64,000 nucleotides of DNA from Catellatospora bangladeshensis (GCF_016862575.1 NZ_BONF01000011.1:1-64000); one strand, 5' to 3'; positions 1 through 10,042 are shown, numbered from the stretch's first letter. Notes: a model not told the origin generated them from the letters alone. Made by a program: numbers and translations.

Positions 1-224
1 GGCACCTCTGCAAAGTCGAGGATTCGTTCGCGACTGGTCGGGTCAGCTGGCCGTAACTCCAAGGGCTGGTATGACCCGCGCAGCTTGACGGCCCTGACGC
101 CCACGAACAGGACGGAAAGGTGCTCGGTGTCGCCGCTGCGGGCAGGAGCGCGAAGCAGCAGCTGCGAATGCCCGACACCGAACTGCCAAGGTACGAAACG
201 ATGGTCAAGGATGATCGGGTCCAC
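1..224 (-). CDS. Conserved hypothetical protein, 5' part only (runs off the left edge)
   Basis: Reading the minus strand from a GTG at 224 gives 74 codons without a stop down to base 1. The product begins VDPIILDHRFVPWQ and continues through GVGHSQLLLR and SVLFVGVRAVKLRG, a plausible folded beta-rich sequence with normal high-GC codon use; the C-terminus lies outside the window. It resembles small actinobacterial hypothetical proteins with a conserved LLLR...GD...VLF.GV pattern, but I cannot name a function. The start is not certain because no clear Shine-Dalgarno precedes the GTG. The IS701-type transposase begins 115 nt away, divergently, so the element may lie in this gene's promoter region. 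Confidence 0.6.
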   Translation of the reverse strand, partial: MDPIILDHRFVPWQFGVGHSQLLLRAPARSGDTEHLSVLFVGVRAVKLRGSYQPLELRPADPTSRERILDFAEV

Positions 225-339
225 CGGGCAAGGATGCCTGCTTCTGCTGGCCACCGTCCAACGGGCGGCATGGCCTGGGTAAGCCGGGGTAGGTGACCCC
301 GGGCTCGCAGGCGCAGCCACCGCGAGATCATCGTCTGTT

Positions 340-1659
340 GTGGACAAACTGAATAGCTTCGTGGTGGCCGCTGGCCATAGCGTAAACCCTGCCGCGTGGT
401 GGCAGGTGTTCGAGGACGTGCTGGCCCGCATCGGCGCACGCTTCGCTCGCGCAGAGCCCCGACGGACCATGCGGGAGCTGCTGCTGGGGCTGCTCGCGCC
501 GATCGAGCGCAAGAACGGATGGTGGCTGGCCGAGCAAGCCGGCCACCCTGGACCCGACCGGATGCAGCGCCTTCTGCGTACCGCGGTGTGGGACACCGAC
601 GCCGTCGCCAGCGACCTGCGCACCTTCGTGGTCGAGCACCTTGGCCACCGCGACGGGATCCTCGTCGCCGACGAGACCGGCTGCCTGAAGAAGGGCGTGC
701 ACTCGGTCGGCGTCCAGCGGCAGTACTCTGGCACCGCCGGACGGGTGGAGAACTCTCAGATCGGGGTGTTCCTGGCCTACGTGTCCCCACTCGGGCGGGC
801 ACTGCTGGACCGGCGGCTGTACCTGCCGCGCAGCTGGTCGGACGACGAACGCCGCTGCGCGGTAGCCGGGGTCCCTGATGAGGTGCTGTTCGCGACCAAG
901 CCCGAGCTGGCTCTCGCGATGGTCGACGCCGCGATCACCGCCGGGGTCCCGGCCAGGTGGTTCACCGCGGACGAGGCCTACGGCCTGGACCCCGCGCTGC
1001 GTGCCGGCCTGCGCGAACGGCGCATGTCCTACGTCCTGGCTGTGGCCTGCAACATCCAGGTCAACACGACACCGGTGCAGCGTGAACGCGTCGACCGGGT
1101 AGCCGCGCTGCTGCCCGAACAGGCATGGCAGACCCGCTCGGCCGGGCCCGGATCGAAAGGCCCCAGGTTCTACGACTGGGCGTGGGTGCACATCCACGAC
1201 CAGGCCGAAGGACGCCACAGTCTGCTCGTCCGCCGCGGTAGCGACGGACAGTTGGCCTTCTACCTGTGCTGGACTCCCGAACCGGTGCCGCTGGTGCGAC
1301 TGGTCACCGTCGCGGGCAGCAGGTGGTCGATCGAGGAGGCGTTCCAGACCGCCAAAGGCCAGGTCGGGCTCGACCAGTACCAATGCCGAGGCTGGGTCGC
1401 CTGGCACCGATTCACGCTCCTGGCCATGATCGCCCTGGCCGTGCTGACCGTCATCACCATCACGCAGCGACCCGCCGCCAGCAGCCCCGACGTGATCGAC
1501 CTGACCCTCGCCGAGACACAACGCCTGATCAACGCCGCGATACCGACCGCCGCCACCCTGGCCGCCGTACTCGCCTGGTCACGATGGCGACGACGACACC
1601 AAGCCGGGGCCAAACGAAGCCACTACAAGCGGCGCTCAGAACCCGCTACCAGCGCATAA
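340..1659 (+). CDS. IS701-family DDE transposase (copy 1)
   Basis: A 439-aa transposase starting at a GTG (VDKLNSF). The catalytic core shows the IS701-type block VADETGCLKKGVHSVGVQR (about residues 109-127; first catalytic Asp in ADETG), then FTADEAYG (second Asp, about 210) and the late block SRWSIEEAFQTAKGQVGLDQ with the catalytic Glu. It is full length and uninterrupted, so it may be active. It is clearly homologous to the transposase at 34139-35458 but diverged, so they are different elements. A terminal-repeat-like GCCGCTGCCGTACCAGC lies just after the stop (about 1669-1685) and resembles the right end of the second element; I could not find a convincing left partner, so the element ends are not called. 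Confidence 0.9.
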   Translation: MDKLNSFVVAAGHSVNPAAWWQVFEDVLARIGARFARAEPRRTMRELLLGLLAPIERKNGWWLAEQAGHPGPDRMQRLLRTAVWDTDAVASDLRTFVVEHLGHRDGILVADETGCLKKGVHSVGVQRQYSGTAGRVENSQIGVFLAYVSPLGRALLDRRLYLPRSWSDDERRCAVAGVPDEVLFATKPELALAMVDAAITAGVPARWFTADEAYGLDPALRAGLRERRMSYVLAVACNIQVNTTPVQRERVDRVAALLPEQAWQTRSAGPGSKGPRFYDWAWVHIHDQAEGRHSLLVRRGSDGQLAFYLCWTPEPVPLVRLVTVAGSRWSIEEAFQTAKGQVGLDQYQCRGWVAWHRFTLLAMIALAVLTVITITQRPAASSPDVIDLTLAETQRLINAAIPTAATLAAVLAWSRWRRRHQAGAKRSHYKRRSEPATSA

Positions 1660-2258
1660 GCGCTATATGCCGCTGCCGTACCAGCACTGCCCCGGGCCGA
1701 TCGGCGCTAGCCTGGCTACATGAGAGGGGTCAGTGCGATAGCCGCCGGTTCGGTCGGGTTTCGGGCCACTCCCCGGGGTGCTCATCAAGCCGTTGCGACC
1801 AAGCGCCAAGTCGTGGATGCAATCATCTCGCTAACAGTGTTGGGCTCTAGGTTGAGACGCAACACGGGTTCGGTGCTGGGCGGAATCTAACGGGCCATCT
1901 CCAAGTCGTTATCGGCTGGCGTGAAGATTCAACTGGGCCGGCAACATCCTGTGGCGCGGGAAGAGGCAGAACCCAAAAATAAGCTCGACCTGTACCGGAG
2001 CCCGCGGCTGAGGCTACGCCCGAGCCAGCTCCTAGTGGACCACGGGAGCTCAGTCTGGAACCCGCGCCAGAACGACCTGGCCGCGCACATCGGCATCGAC
2101 AAGGTCTAAGGCCTGCGCCGGCTCGACTGATGCACCTCGACTCCGCGTCGATCAACCCGCGCCTCCCGCGTCCGGCGCGACGACAACGAGAACTCCATGA
2201 CAAGTCAGCAGATGCGGGCAATGGAAGACAAAGATTTAGAGCGTTATTAAATCGATTT
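1660..2258. other. Non-coding stretch between transposase and acetyltransferase relic
   Basis: About 600 bases without a convincing gene. Short open frames exist on both strands but their translations are Arg/Pro/Ser-rich and show no family motif. Probably degenerate sequence next to the insertion element. Confidence 0.4.
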
Positions 2259-2683
2259 TCATGAGATCGTGAACACCACGTGTCGAACGATCAGGCCACT
2301 GCCGTCGTCGACATAGGGCTCGCCCGAAACGCGCGCACCGCAGGCGACATAGAAGCCAACGGCAGACTCGCGGGCGTCGGCCCACATCACGAGCTCACCG
2401 GAGGCGCGGGCCAGAGCCGCGACCGCGGTGAGCAGCCGCCGCCCGTGCCCTCGGTGCTGGTGTGCCGTGTCGACGGCCATCGCCCAGAAGTAGCGCGCGG
2501 GAACCCCCGGTTCGTCGGGGCACGGCCACCTGACATGGGACACCACCGCCGTGACGATATCCCCCTGACGAGCGCTAGATGGCCGGCGCCATCGCTGTCT
2601 ATGCGCGTTGTCGGCACGGCCCAACCGAGCACCTCCTACCGCAGCCGATACGTTGTCTCCGCAGCGACATCCACCAGGTCCAT
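2259..2683 (-). pseudogene. GNAT-family N-acetyltransferase, decayed
   Basis: From the ATG at 2683 the minus strand reads MDLVDVAAETTYRLR, then an in-frame TAG (2636-2638), then EVLGWAVPTTRIDSDG and HLALVRG. The reading then has to shift one base near a G run (2561-2565) to continue with DIVTAVVSHVRWPCPDE, YFWAMAVDTAHQHRGHGRRL (acetyl-CoA loop, Q/RxxGxG/A type) and AVGFYVACGARVSGEP, the usual end of GNAT enzymes. With the stop and the frameshift both repaired the product is a normal-length (about 140 aa) acetyltransferase. Two independent lesions make this a pseudogene; its long open frame from 2771 is misleading because that N-terminus is read in the wrong frame. Confidence 0.8.
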
Positions 2684-2730
2684 CCGGCCACCCTAGTGCG
2701 GCGCGGGGAATGGGCGCCTTGGATTTATGA

Positions 2731-3548
2731 TCATGAGGTCCGGTAGATTTCGAGCTTCGTGACGGCATCAAGGAACGGCGGGAACTTATCGAGTAGACCG
2801 CGGTATCCGGTGGCCAGGAGCCGCCAGTTCCTCAGATGCGCGATGACGCGCTCGACGCTGGCGCGGCGCGAGGCGATCGCGCGGTTGTAGTCGCGTGCCG
2901 ATTCGGTCAGGGTCTGGCCTTTCTGCCTACGAACGGGTACGCACAGGCCGGTGCCGGTGTAAGCGGTGTCGGCGAAGCCCCCGGGTCCGCCGTCGGCATG
3001 CAGCCTGCCCTTGAAGATCGCGGCGAGTCCGGACTGACGCCAGGCCTTCGCGTCGTGCATCGCGCCCGGCTGCGGTGCGCCGGTGAGCACGAGCCGGCCG
3101 TGGATGGAGCCGACGACCTGGATGTTGAACCCGCACCGATGGCGCTTTCCGGAGTACATGCCTGAGGTGTACGTGTCCTTGCGTCGATCGCCGGTCGGGG
3201 CGACGAACCCGTCGACGCGGACGGTGGAGCGAAGATCCCGGTCGGCGGCCCGCTCGGCGTTGGGGGTGAGCACCGTGGTGATGACGGGCGTGAGCCGGGT
3301 GATCAGACGGGACACCGTCGGCCGCGAGCAGCCGAACAGCTCGGCAAGTAGTGCCTGGGACAGGTTCTGGCGCAGGTAGAGCAGACCACCAGCACCGTGC
3401 GGTAGGGGCTGACAGCCCGGCGGCGGTTTGGGTCCAGGCCGGCGTGGGCGTAGACGTCGAGCACGAGCCGGTCTACTTGATCGCTGGTCAGGCCCGCCAT
3501 AGTGGCTACCCGCGACGGCCTGTCCGCGAAGATCGCCTGTGTTGTCAC
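2731..3548 (-). pseudogene. IS5-type (DDE_Tnp_4) transposase split by a frameshift
   Basis: The N-terminal part starts at a GTG at 3548 (MTTQAIFADRPSRVATMAG) and reads an HTH-like region to PYRTVLVV. Just after that (about 3378-3385) the frame must move by -1 to continue as LLYLRQNLSQALLAELFG and then into the open frame ending at 2731. That second part carries VDGFVAPTGDR, YSGKRHRCGFNIQV, GAMHDAKAW (DDE core) and ERVIAHLRNWRLL. Repaired length is about 270 aa, normal for the family. The junction GGTCTGC is not a classic slippery heptamer, so a disabling one-base deletion is more likely than programmed frameshifting, although some IS5 groups do use it. Flanking inverted repeats are weak. Confidence 0.8.
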
Positions 3549-4083
3549 AAGCCAGGTGATCTACCCGCGGACGGCCGTCGCGTCCATTACCGACAGATTA
3601 CAGCTTGATCAAGGAGGCCCGTACTTGCCATCGATGACGATCGAGTGAATAACACTCTTAGCGATCAGCGACGGTGACGGCTTGGCCGTCACCGGGGACC
3701 CAACAGCTGTCGAGTGCTTCCCCCAAGCCGTAGGACTCTTACCGGTCAGACGAGGCGGAGCTGCGCCGAGAGCCCGTGACGCCGCCGAGCGCACTATCGC
3801 TGGCCGAAGCCGTACTGGAAGAGATCATCTTCGGAGTTTGACCGTCGGGCGACTCGATGGTGAGTGGTCGTGCCCGGCTTACTCGGGTCCTAAACGGATT
3901 GTTCAGGCAGGACTCTGTTGTACCAGGCACGTTATCGAAACGTTACGCAATTGGTCAGCATCAATCTGACCATAACTTCGATGGCGACGCTAGTTTGTTC
4001 AGTGCGTGAACTATTACCTCTCAGCTGGTCTTCGGCGAGCCGCGGAGGGGCCCGCAGTGCTGTCCAGACATTGGAGACTCTTC
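3549..4083. other. Intergenic region with possible coding relic; upstream of the large secreted protein
   Basis: About 535 bases. On the plus strand near 3745-3840 a short reading DEAELRREPVTPPS then SLAEAVLEEIIFG ends at a TGA and looks protein-like, but no start or family could be assigned; it may be the tail of a lost gene. The rest presumably holds the promoter of the large secreted protein; GGAG at about 4073-4076 serves its GTG start. Confidence 0.3.
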
Positions 4084-7000
4084 GTGTCCTCACGACGTCG
4101 TAGCCGCACCCATCCGAAAATCAGAGCACGATCTCTCCTCGGATCGGTGCTCGCGCTCGCTATGACCGCGCTCGCGCTTGCCGTCGGGCAGTCGCCCGCG
4201 CAGGCCGCCCCGGCAACCACCCATCAGGCCAATGCGGCCCTTGCTCCGTTCTCGGTGCTGGTCTTCTCCAAGACCGCCGGGTTCCGGCATGATTCCATTC
4301 CCGCCGGTATCGCAGCAATCCAGCAGCTCGGCGCCGACAACGGGTTCACGGTTACCGCGACGGAGGACGCCAGCGCGTTCACCGACGCCAACCTCGCGCA
4401 GTACGCGGCGGTGATCTGGCTGTCGACCACCGGTGACGTGCTCGACGCCGCCCAGCAGGCGGCCTTCGAGCGCTACATCCGCGCTGGTGGCGGTTTTGCC
4501 GGTGTGCATTCCGCCTCGGACACCGAGTACGGCTGGGCCTGGTACGGCAACCTGGTCGGCGCCTACTTCTCGGCGCACCCGAACAACCAGCAGGCGACCA
4601 TCAAGGTCGAGGACCCGTCGCACCCCTCCACGGCTTCTCTACCAGCGCAGTGGTCGCGGCTCGACGAGTGGTACAACTTCCAGGCGAACCCGCGCAGCAA
4701 GGTGCATGTGCTGGCCAGCCTGGACGAGCGGTCCTACTCGCCGGGCACCGGTGCGATGGGCGCCGACCACCCGATCGCGTGGTGCCACGACTATGACGGC
4801 GGCCGGTCCTGGTACACCGGTATCGGGCACACCATCGCGTCGTACACCGAGCCCTCATTCCTGGCCCACCTGCTCGGCGGCATCCAGACGGCGGCCGGCG
4901 CGCTCGACTCCGACTGCAGCGCGTCGCTGACCAGCGGGTACGAGAAGGTGACGCTCGACAGCAACACACAGAACCCGATGGAGCTGGACATCGCGCCGGA
5001 CGGCCGGGTCTTCTACATCGAGCGCGACGGCCGGGTGCAGATCATCAAGCCCTCCACCGGCACCACGGTGACCGCCGTCGACCTGGACGTCTTCACCGGC
5101 AACGAGGACGGCCTGATCGGAATCCGGCTGGACCCGAACTTCGCCACCACCAACTGGGTCTACCTGTACTGGGCGCCCAACGACGGCATGACGCGCAACC
5201 GGATCTCCCGGTTCACGGTCAGCGGCGACAGCATCGACCTGGCCAGCGAGAAGGTTGTGCTGGAAGTGACGACCCAGCGCGCCACCTGCTGCCACGCCGG
5301 CGGTTCGATGGTGTTCGACAGCGCCGGCAACCTGTACCTGGCCACCGGCGACAACACCAACCCGTTCGAGTCCGACTCGTTCACCCCGATCGACGAGCGG
5401 GCCGGGCGCCAGAACTACGACGCCCAGCGCACCTCCGGCAACACCAACGACCTGCGCGGCAAGATCCTGCGCATCCACCCGGAGGCCGACGGCACGTACA
5501 CCATCCCGAGCGGGAACCTCTTCCCGCAGGGCACGGCGATGACCAGGCCGGAGATCTTCGCGATGGGCTTCCGCAATCCGTTCCGGATCGGCATCGACGC
5601 GAAGACGAACACGCTCTACGTGGCCGACTACGGCCCGGACGCGGGCGCGGCGAACCCGAACCGCGGCCCGGAAGGCACCGTCGAATGGAACATCGTCCGG
5701 CCCGGCAACTACGGCTGGCCGTACTGCCACGGGGCTAACTACGCCTACAACGACTACACCTTCCCCAGCGGACCGTCCGGCCCGAAGTTCGACTGCGCGG
5801 CGCCGGTCAACAACTCGCCCAACAACACCGGTCTGACCAACCTCCCGCCGGCGGTCAGCGCCACCGTCGACTACGACTACAGCGGCAACCCGCTGTTCCC
5901 CGAGATCGGCGGCGGCGGCGCGCCGATGGGCGGGCCGGTCTACCGCTACGACCCCGACCTGGACTCCCAGCGCAAATGGCCGGCGTACTACGACGGCAAG
6001 GCGATGGTCGGCGAGTGGAACCAGAACAAGATGTACGCGTTCCAGGTCGCCGCCGACGGCAAGTCACTGGTCGACATCAACAACATGCTCAGCGGCATGA
6101 CCTTCCTGCGGCCGATGGACTTCGAGTTCGGCCCGGACGGCGCGCTCTACCTGATCGAGTGGGGCACCGGATTCGGCGGCAACAACGGCGACTCCGGGAT
6201 CTACCGCATCGACTACATAGCCGGCGAGCGGGCCCCCATCGCGGTCGCGACCGGCACACCGGACTCCGGACCGGCGCCGCTCACGGTGCAGTTCTCCAGC
6301 GCCGGATCGCGCGACCCGAACGGCGGGGCGCTTAGCTACGCGTGGACGTTCGGTGACGGCGCCACCTCCACCGCGGCCAACCCGTCACACACCTACCCCG
6401 CTGCCGGCAACTACACCGCGCAGCTGACCGTCACCAACACCGCCGACCGCACGGCCGTCGCGAACGTGACCGTCACGGTCGGCAACACCGCGCCCACCGT
6501 CACCATCTCGTTCCCGCCCGACGGCGGCTTCTTCGAGTGGGGCGACCAGGTCAAGTACACCGTCGCGGTGACCGACCCGGAGGACGGCACGATCGACTGC
6601 TCGAAGGTGACCCTGCAGTACTACCTGGGTCACGACCAGCACGCGCACCCCCTGCAGTCGTACACCGGATGCACCGGCACCGTGCAGACGTCGCTGGCCT
6701 CCGGCCACGGCGCCGACGCCAACGTGTTCGCCGTGTTCGAGGCCACCTACACCGATGCCGGTGGGGTCGGCGGCGCCAACCCGCTGACCGGCAGGGCCAT
6801 CGAACAGCTGCAGCCCAAACGCAAGCAGGCCGAGTACTTCACCGCCACCGGACGGGCCCCCGACGGCGTCGGCGGCGGCGACCCGGGCGTGCAGCTGGAG
6901 ACGACGACGGACACCGCCGGCGGCTTCCAGAACATCGGCTTCATCGAGGACGGCGACTTCTGGTCGTACGCCCCGGTGAACCTGACCGGTATCGACGCGC

Positions 7001-9924
7001 TGCGGTTCCGGGTGGCGTCGAACACCGCCGGCGGACGCATCGAGGTACGGGCCGGCGCGGCGGACGGGCCGGTGCTCGCCACCGCGACAGTCCCGGGCAC
7101 CGGCGGCTGGCAGACCTTCACCGACGTCACCGCGACGCTCGGCAGCCCCAGCACGGTCACCGGGCCGCTGTTTCTGGTGGCGAAGAACCCGGCCGGCGAC
7201 ACCGGCACGGGTTCGCTGTTCAACGTCAACTGGGTCGACTTCCTGGGACGCGGCGTGACCGACAACGCGCCGCCGGTGGTTACCGCGTCGGCGACGCCCA
7301 CCACCGGCACCGCGCCGGTGCTGGTCACCTTCACCGGCTCGGCGACCGACGCCGAGGGCGACAACCCGCTGACCTACCAGTGGGAGTTCGGCGACGGCGG
7401 CACCGCCGGCACCGCCGACGCCACGCACACCTACACCACCCCCGGCACGTACACGGCGACGCTGACCGTGACCGATACGCGCGGCGCGAAATCGTACGCC
7501 AACGTGGTCGTCAGGGTCGAAGCGCCGAACAACGCCTGCCTCGGCGCCCGGTCGGACAACTTCGACGGCACGGCGCTGGACAAGGGCCGCTGGTCGGCAG
7601 TGGTCCGGGAGAACCAGCTCTACTCGGTCGCCGGTGGCACGCTGCGGCTGCCCACCGCGGCCGGTGACCTCTACGGCAGCCGCAACGACGCGACCAACCT
7701 GATCCTGCAGCCGGCGCCCGACGATGCCTGGCAGGCAACCACCAAGGTGTCCGTCACCGTGGCGGCCGACTACCAGCAGGCCGGCCTGATCGTGTACGGC
7801 GACGACGACAACTACGCCAAGCTGGACCTGCTGTACGGAGGCTCCAGGAAGTTCGAGTTCATCCGGGAGACCGCCGGGTCGCCGCGCAACGGCTCCGCCG
7901 ACGCGGTCAACGCCCCCGCAGATCTCGCCAGCACGGCCTACCTGCGGTTGATCAGTGACGGCGTGAACCTGACGGCGGCCTGGTCAGCTGACGGCGTGAC
8001 GTTCGCGCCCGTCGGGCAGCCGGCCGAGCTGGCCGGCATCGTCAACCCGAAGGTGGGCGTGTTCGCCCTCAACGGCGGCACCACCGCGCCGGTCGTCGAC
8101 GCGGCGTTCGACTGGTTCCAGGTCACCCCGGACGCTCCGGCCGGGCCGATCGACCCGTCCGACGAATTCACCGGGTCAGCCCTGGACCGGTGCAGGTGGG
8201 ACGCGGTAGTCCGCGAGGACGCCACCAAGTACCGGCTCGCCGGCGGCAAGCTGCAGATCGACGTCCCCAACGGGGACATCTATACAGCCAGCAACACCGG
8301 GCCCACCAACTTCATCCTGCAGAACGCGCCGTCCGGTGACTGGACGCTGGAGACGAAGGTGGACGGCAGCCAGCTCAACGAGCAGTACCAGCAGGCAGGC
8401 CTGCTGGTCTACCTCGACGACGACAACTACCTGAAGCTGGACTACATCGTCGACAACACGGCAGGCTCCCCGGTCAGCCGGCGGATCGAGTTCCGCAGCG
8501 AGATCGCGAGCGTGGTGCAGAACCCGCAACCTGGAATCACCAACCTCACCGACGCGGTATGGCACCTGCGACTGGCTCGGGTGGGCAGCGTCTACACGGC
8601 TTCCTACTCGGCGGACGGCACCACCTGGACGGCGCTGGAGCCGCTGACCAACACGGCCGTAGGTGACACACCCAAGGTCGGGCTGTTCACCCTCGGCGGC
8701 AACCAGACCGCGTCGAAGCCGGCAAGCTTCGACTACTTCCGGATGACCACACCCGGCGCCGGTGACACCACCGCGCCGGTCACCACGGCAGCGGTAACCG
8801 GCGCGGCCACCGCCGGCTGGTACACCGAGTCGCCGACGGTCACCCTGACCGCCGCCGACGAGGCAGCCGGCAGCGGCGTCGCCAGCACCCAGTACCAGCT
8901 CGACGACGCCACGACCTGGACCGCCTACACCGAGCCGCTGCTGATCAGCGGGACGGGAACGCACCGGCTGCGCTACCGCTCCACCGACACCGCGGGCAAC
9001 GTCGAACAGGCCAAGACCGTCGAGGTGAAGGTCGACACCACGGCGCCGATCACCACGGCGACGTTCGCACCGGCCAACGACGACGGCTGGCACGCCGGGC
9101 AGGTCCCGGTGGTGCTCGCCGCCACCGACGCCGGAGCCGGCGTGGCCAAGCTGGAGTGGTCACTGGACGGCGGGCCGTGGACGCCCTACACCGAGCCGGT
9201 CAACATCGGCGGCGACGGGCAGCACGAGCTGCTCTACCGGGCCGCCGACGGGGCAGGCAACGTGGAGACCCTGAAGTCCGCCATCCTGAAGGTCGACGGC
9301 GACCACCCGACCGTCATCGTGGCAGGGCTGGCCGACGGCCAGCTCTACGGCGACAGCCAGGACGTCCGGGTCACCTTCCAGGCCGTCGACCCGACCTCCG
9401 GCATCGCGTCGGTCGTCGGGACGCTCAACGGCGCGCCGTACGCGACCGGCACCCTGCAGGCCATGTACGAGCTGCGGCTCGGCCTGCACGAGCTGACGGT
9501 CACCGCCACGGACAAGGCCGGCAACAAGACGGTCTCGACAGTGCGGTTCTACGTGACGACCTCGTTCCGGGACATGCAGAACCTGCTGGACCGGTTCAAG
9601 GCGACCAGCCGGCTGTCGGCCAACGCGCACAAGAAGCTGACGGCCAAGCTCACAGCGGCCCGCCAGTCCGAGGCGAACGGCAACGACACCAAGGCCATCA
9701 ACCAGCTCAAGGAGTTCCGCGCGCTCGCGTTGAACGCCTCGCTGGTGCCCGAGGCCGAAGTCCGGGCGGTACTCGTCCGCGACACCGATGCCATGATCAT
9801 CAGGCTGGGCGGCACACCGCCGACCAACGCCGGGGTCAAGGCCAACGGCGGCACGTCACTGGCCGGCGTCGGCCGGCTGGACGATGACGCCGTCCGCATC
9901 GGCAAGAACGGCCGCCTGAGGTAG
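4084..9924 (+). CDS. Secreted multidomain ThuA / glucose-sorbosone dehydrogenase-like / PKD / carbohydrate-binding protein
   Basis: A 1946-aa exported protein. The GTG at 4084 is chosen because GGAG lies 7 nt upstream and it gives a clean Arg-rich signal peptide ending near QSPAQAAPA; an in-frame ATG at 4006 would add 26 residues. Order of domains: ThuA-like trefoil (VLVFSKTAGFRHDS..., about 55-270); six-bladed glucose/sorbosone dehydrogenase-type propeller (MELDIAPDGRVFYIE... to FEFGPDGALYLIEWG, about 295-710); PKD repeat (YAWTFGDGATS); linker; CBM6-like module (AEYFTATGRAPDG...); second PKD (YQWEFGDGGTAG); two tandem LamG/DUF1349-like domains (each with DNFDG/DEFTG..., QQAGLLVYLDDDNYLKLD); two OmpL47-like Ig repeats (YTEPLLISGTGTHRLRYRSTD); and a helical FIMAH-like tail. 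It probably acts outside the cell on polysaccharide; the exact reaction is not predictable. Confidence 0.9.
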   Translation: MSSRRRSRTHPKIRARSLLGSVLALAMTALALAVGQSPAQAAPATTHQANAALAPFSVLVFSKTAGFRHDSIPAGIAAIQQLGADNGFTVTATEDASAFTDANLAQYAAVIWLSTTGDVLDAAQQAAFERYIRAGGGFAGVHSASDTEYGWAWYGNLVGAYFSAHPNNQQATIKVEDPSHPSTASLPAQWSRLDEWYNFQANPRSKVHVLASLDERSYSPGTGAMGADHPIAWCHDYDGGRSWYTGIGHTIASYTEPSFLAHLLGGIQTAAGALDSDCSASLTSGYEKVTLDSNTQNPMELDIAPDGRVFYIERDGRVQIIKPSTGTTVTAVDLDVFTGNEDGLIGIRLDPNFATTNWVYLYWAPNDGMTRNRISRFTVSGDSIDLASEKVVLEVTTQRATCCHAGGSMVFDSAGNLYLATGDNTNPFESDSFTPIDERAGRQNYDAQRTSGNTNDLRGKILRIHPEADGTYTIPSGNLFPQGTAMTRPEIFAMGFRNPFRIGIDAKTNTLYVADYGPDAGAANPNRGPEGTVEWNIVRPGNYGWPYCHGANYAYNDYTFPSGPSGPKFDCAAPVNNSPNNTGLTNLPPAVSATVDYDYSGNPLFPEIGGGGAPMGGPVYRYDPDLDSQRKWPAYYDGKAMVGEWNQNKMYAFQVAADGKSLVDINNMLSGMTFLRPMDFEFGPDGALYLIEWGTGFGGNNGDSGIYRIDYIAGERAPIAVATGTPDSGPAPLTVQFSSAGSRDPNGGALSYAWTFGDGATSTAANPSHTYPAAGNYTAQLTVTNTADRTAVANVTVTVGNTAPTVTISFPPDGGFFEWGDQVKYTVAVTDPEDGTIDCSKVTLQYYLGHDQHAHPLQSYTGCTGTVQTSLASGHGADANVFAVFEATYTDAGGVGGANPLTGRAIEQLQPKRKQAEYFTATGRAPDGVGGGDPGVQLETTTDTAGGFQNIGFIEDGDFWSYAPVNLTGIDALRFRVASNTAGGRIEVRAGAADGPVLATATVPGTGGWQTFTDVTATLGSPSTVTGPLFLVAKNPAGDTGTGSLFNVNWVDFLGRGVTDNAPPVVTASATPTTGTAPVLVTFTGSATDAEGDNPLTYQWEFGDGGTAGTADATHTYTTPGTYTATLTVTDTRGAKSYANVVVRVEAPNNACLGARSDNFDGTALDKGRWSAVVRENQLYSVAGGTLRLPTAAGDLYGSRNDATNLILQPAPDDAWQATTKVSVTVAADYQQAGLIVYGDDDNYAKLDLLYGGSRKFEFIRETAGSPRNGSADAVNAPADLASTAYLRLISDGVNLTAAWSADGVTFAPVGQPAELAGIVNPKVGVFALNGGTTAPVVDAAFDWFQVTPDAPAGPIDPSDEFTGSALDRCRWDAVVREDATKYRLAGGKLQIDVPNGDIYTASNTGPTNFILQNAPSGDWTLETKVDGSQLNEQYQQAGLLVYLDDDNYLKLDYIVDNTAGSPVSRRIEFRSEIASVVQNPQPGITNLTDAVWHLRLARVGSVYTASYSADGTTWTALEPLTNTAVGDTPKVGLFTLGGNQTASKPASFDYFRMTTPGAGDTTAPVTTAAVTGAATAGWYTESPTVTLTAADEAAGSGVASTQYQLDDATTWTAYTEPLLISGTGTHRLRYRSTDTAGNVEQAKTVEVKVDTTAPITTATFAPANDDGWHAGQVPVVLAATDAGAGVAKLEWSLDGGPWTPYTEPVNIGGDGQHELLYRAADGAGNVETLKSAILKVDGDHPTVIVAGLADGQLYGDSQDVRVTFQAVDPTSGIASVVGTLNGAPYATGTLQAMYELRLGLHELTVTATDKAGNKTVSTVRFYVTTSFRDMQNLLDRFKATSRLSANAHKKLTAKLTAARQSEANGNDTKAINQLKEFRALALNASLVPEAEVRAVLVRDTDAMIIRLGGTPPTNAGVKANGGTSLAGVGRLDDDAVRIGKNGRLR

Positions 9925-9937
9925 CCAAGCACCAGCT

Positions 9938-9986
9938 GGTACGAGGTCGCGCCGTCACGAATTCCGTGGCGGCGCGACCTCGTACC
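9938..9986. terminator. Rho-independent-type hairpin after the large secreted protein
   Basis: A perfect 17-bp stem (arms 9938-9954 and 9970-9986, GGTACGAGGTCGCGCCG and its complement) around a 15-nt loop. It lies between the stop at 9924 and the convergent regulator gene ending at 10043, so it can terminate both. Confidence 0.75.
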
Positions 9987-10042
9987 CCGTGGTTCTCCAG
10001 GCAGAGATCGACGGGCAGCGCCCGTGCCTATCTGCTAGGTGT

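Noticed and set aside
328-1521. Long open frame antisense to the first transposase
   Set aside because: Shadow of the transposase gene caused by high third-position GC; no recognisable motif.
1780-1930. Sequence around GGGTTCGGTGCTGGGCGGAATC with a tRNA-like look
   Set aside because: No acceptor stem, anticodon arm or full cloverleaf could be folded by eye; no tRNA called here or elsewhere in the window.
3378-3390. Programmed -1 frameshift in the IS5-type transposase
   Set aside because: No slippery heptamer or downstream pseudoknot is evident; a disabling deletion is simpler.
6220-9300. Regularly spaced similar segments that might suggest a CRISPR or tandem DNA repeat
   Set aside because: They are protein-level repeats (PKD, LamG-like, OmpL47-like) in one reading frame; no short identical repeats with unique spacers were seen. 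No CRISPR array was found anywhere.
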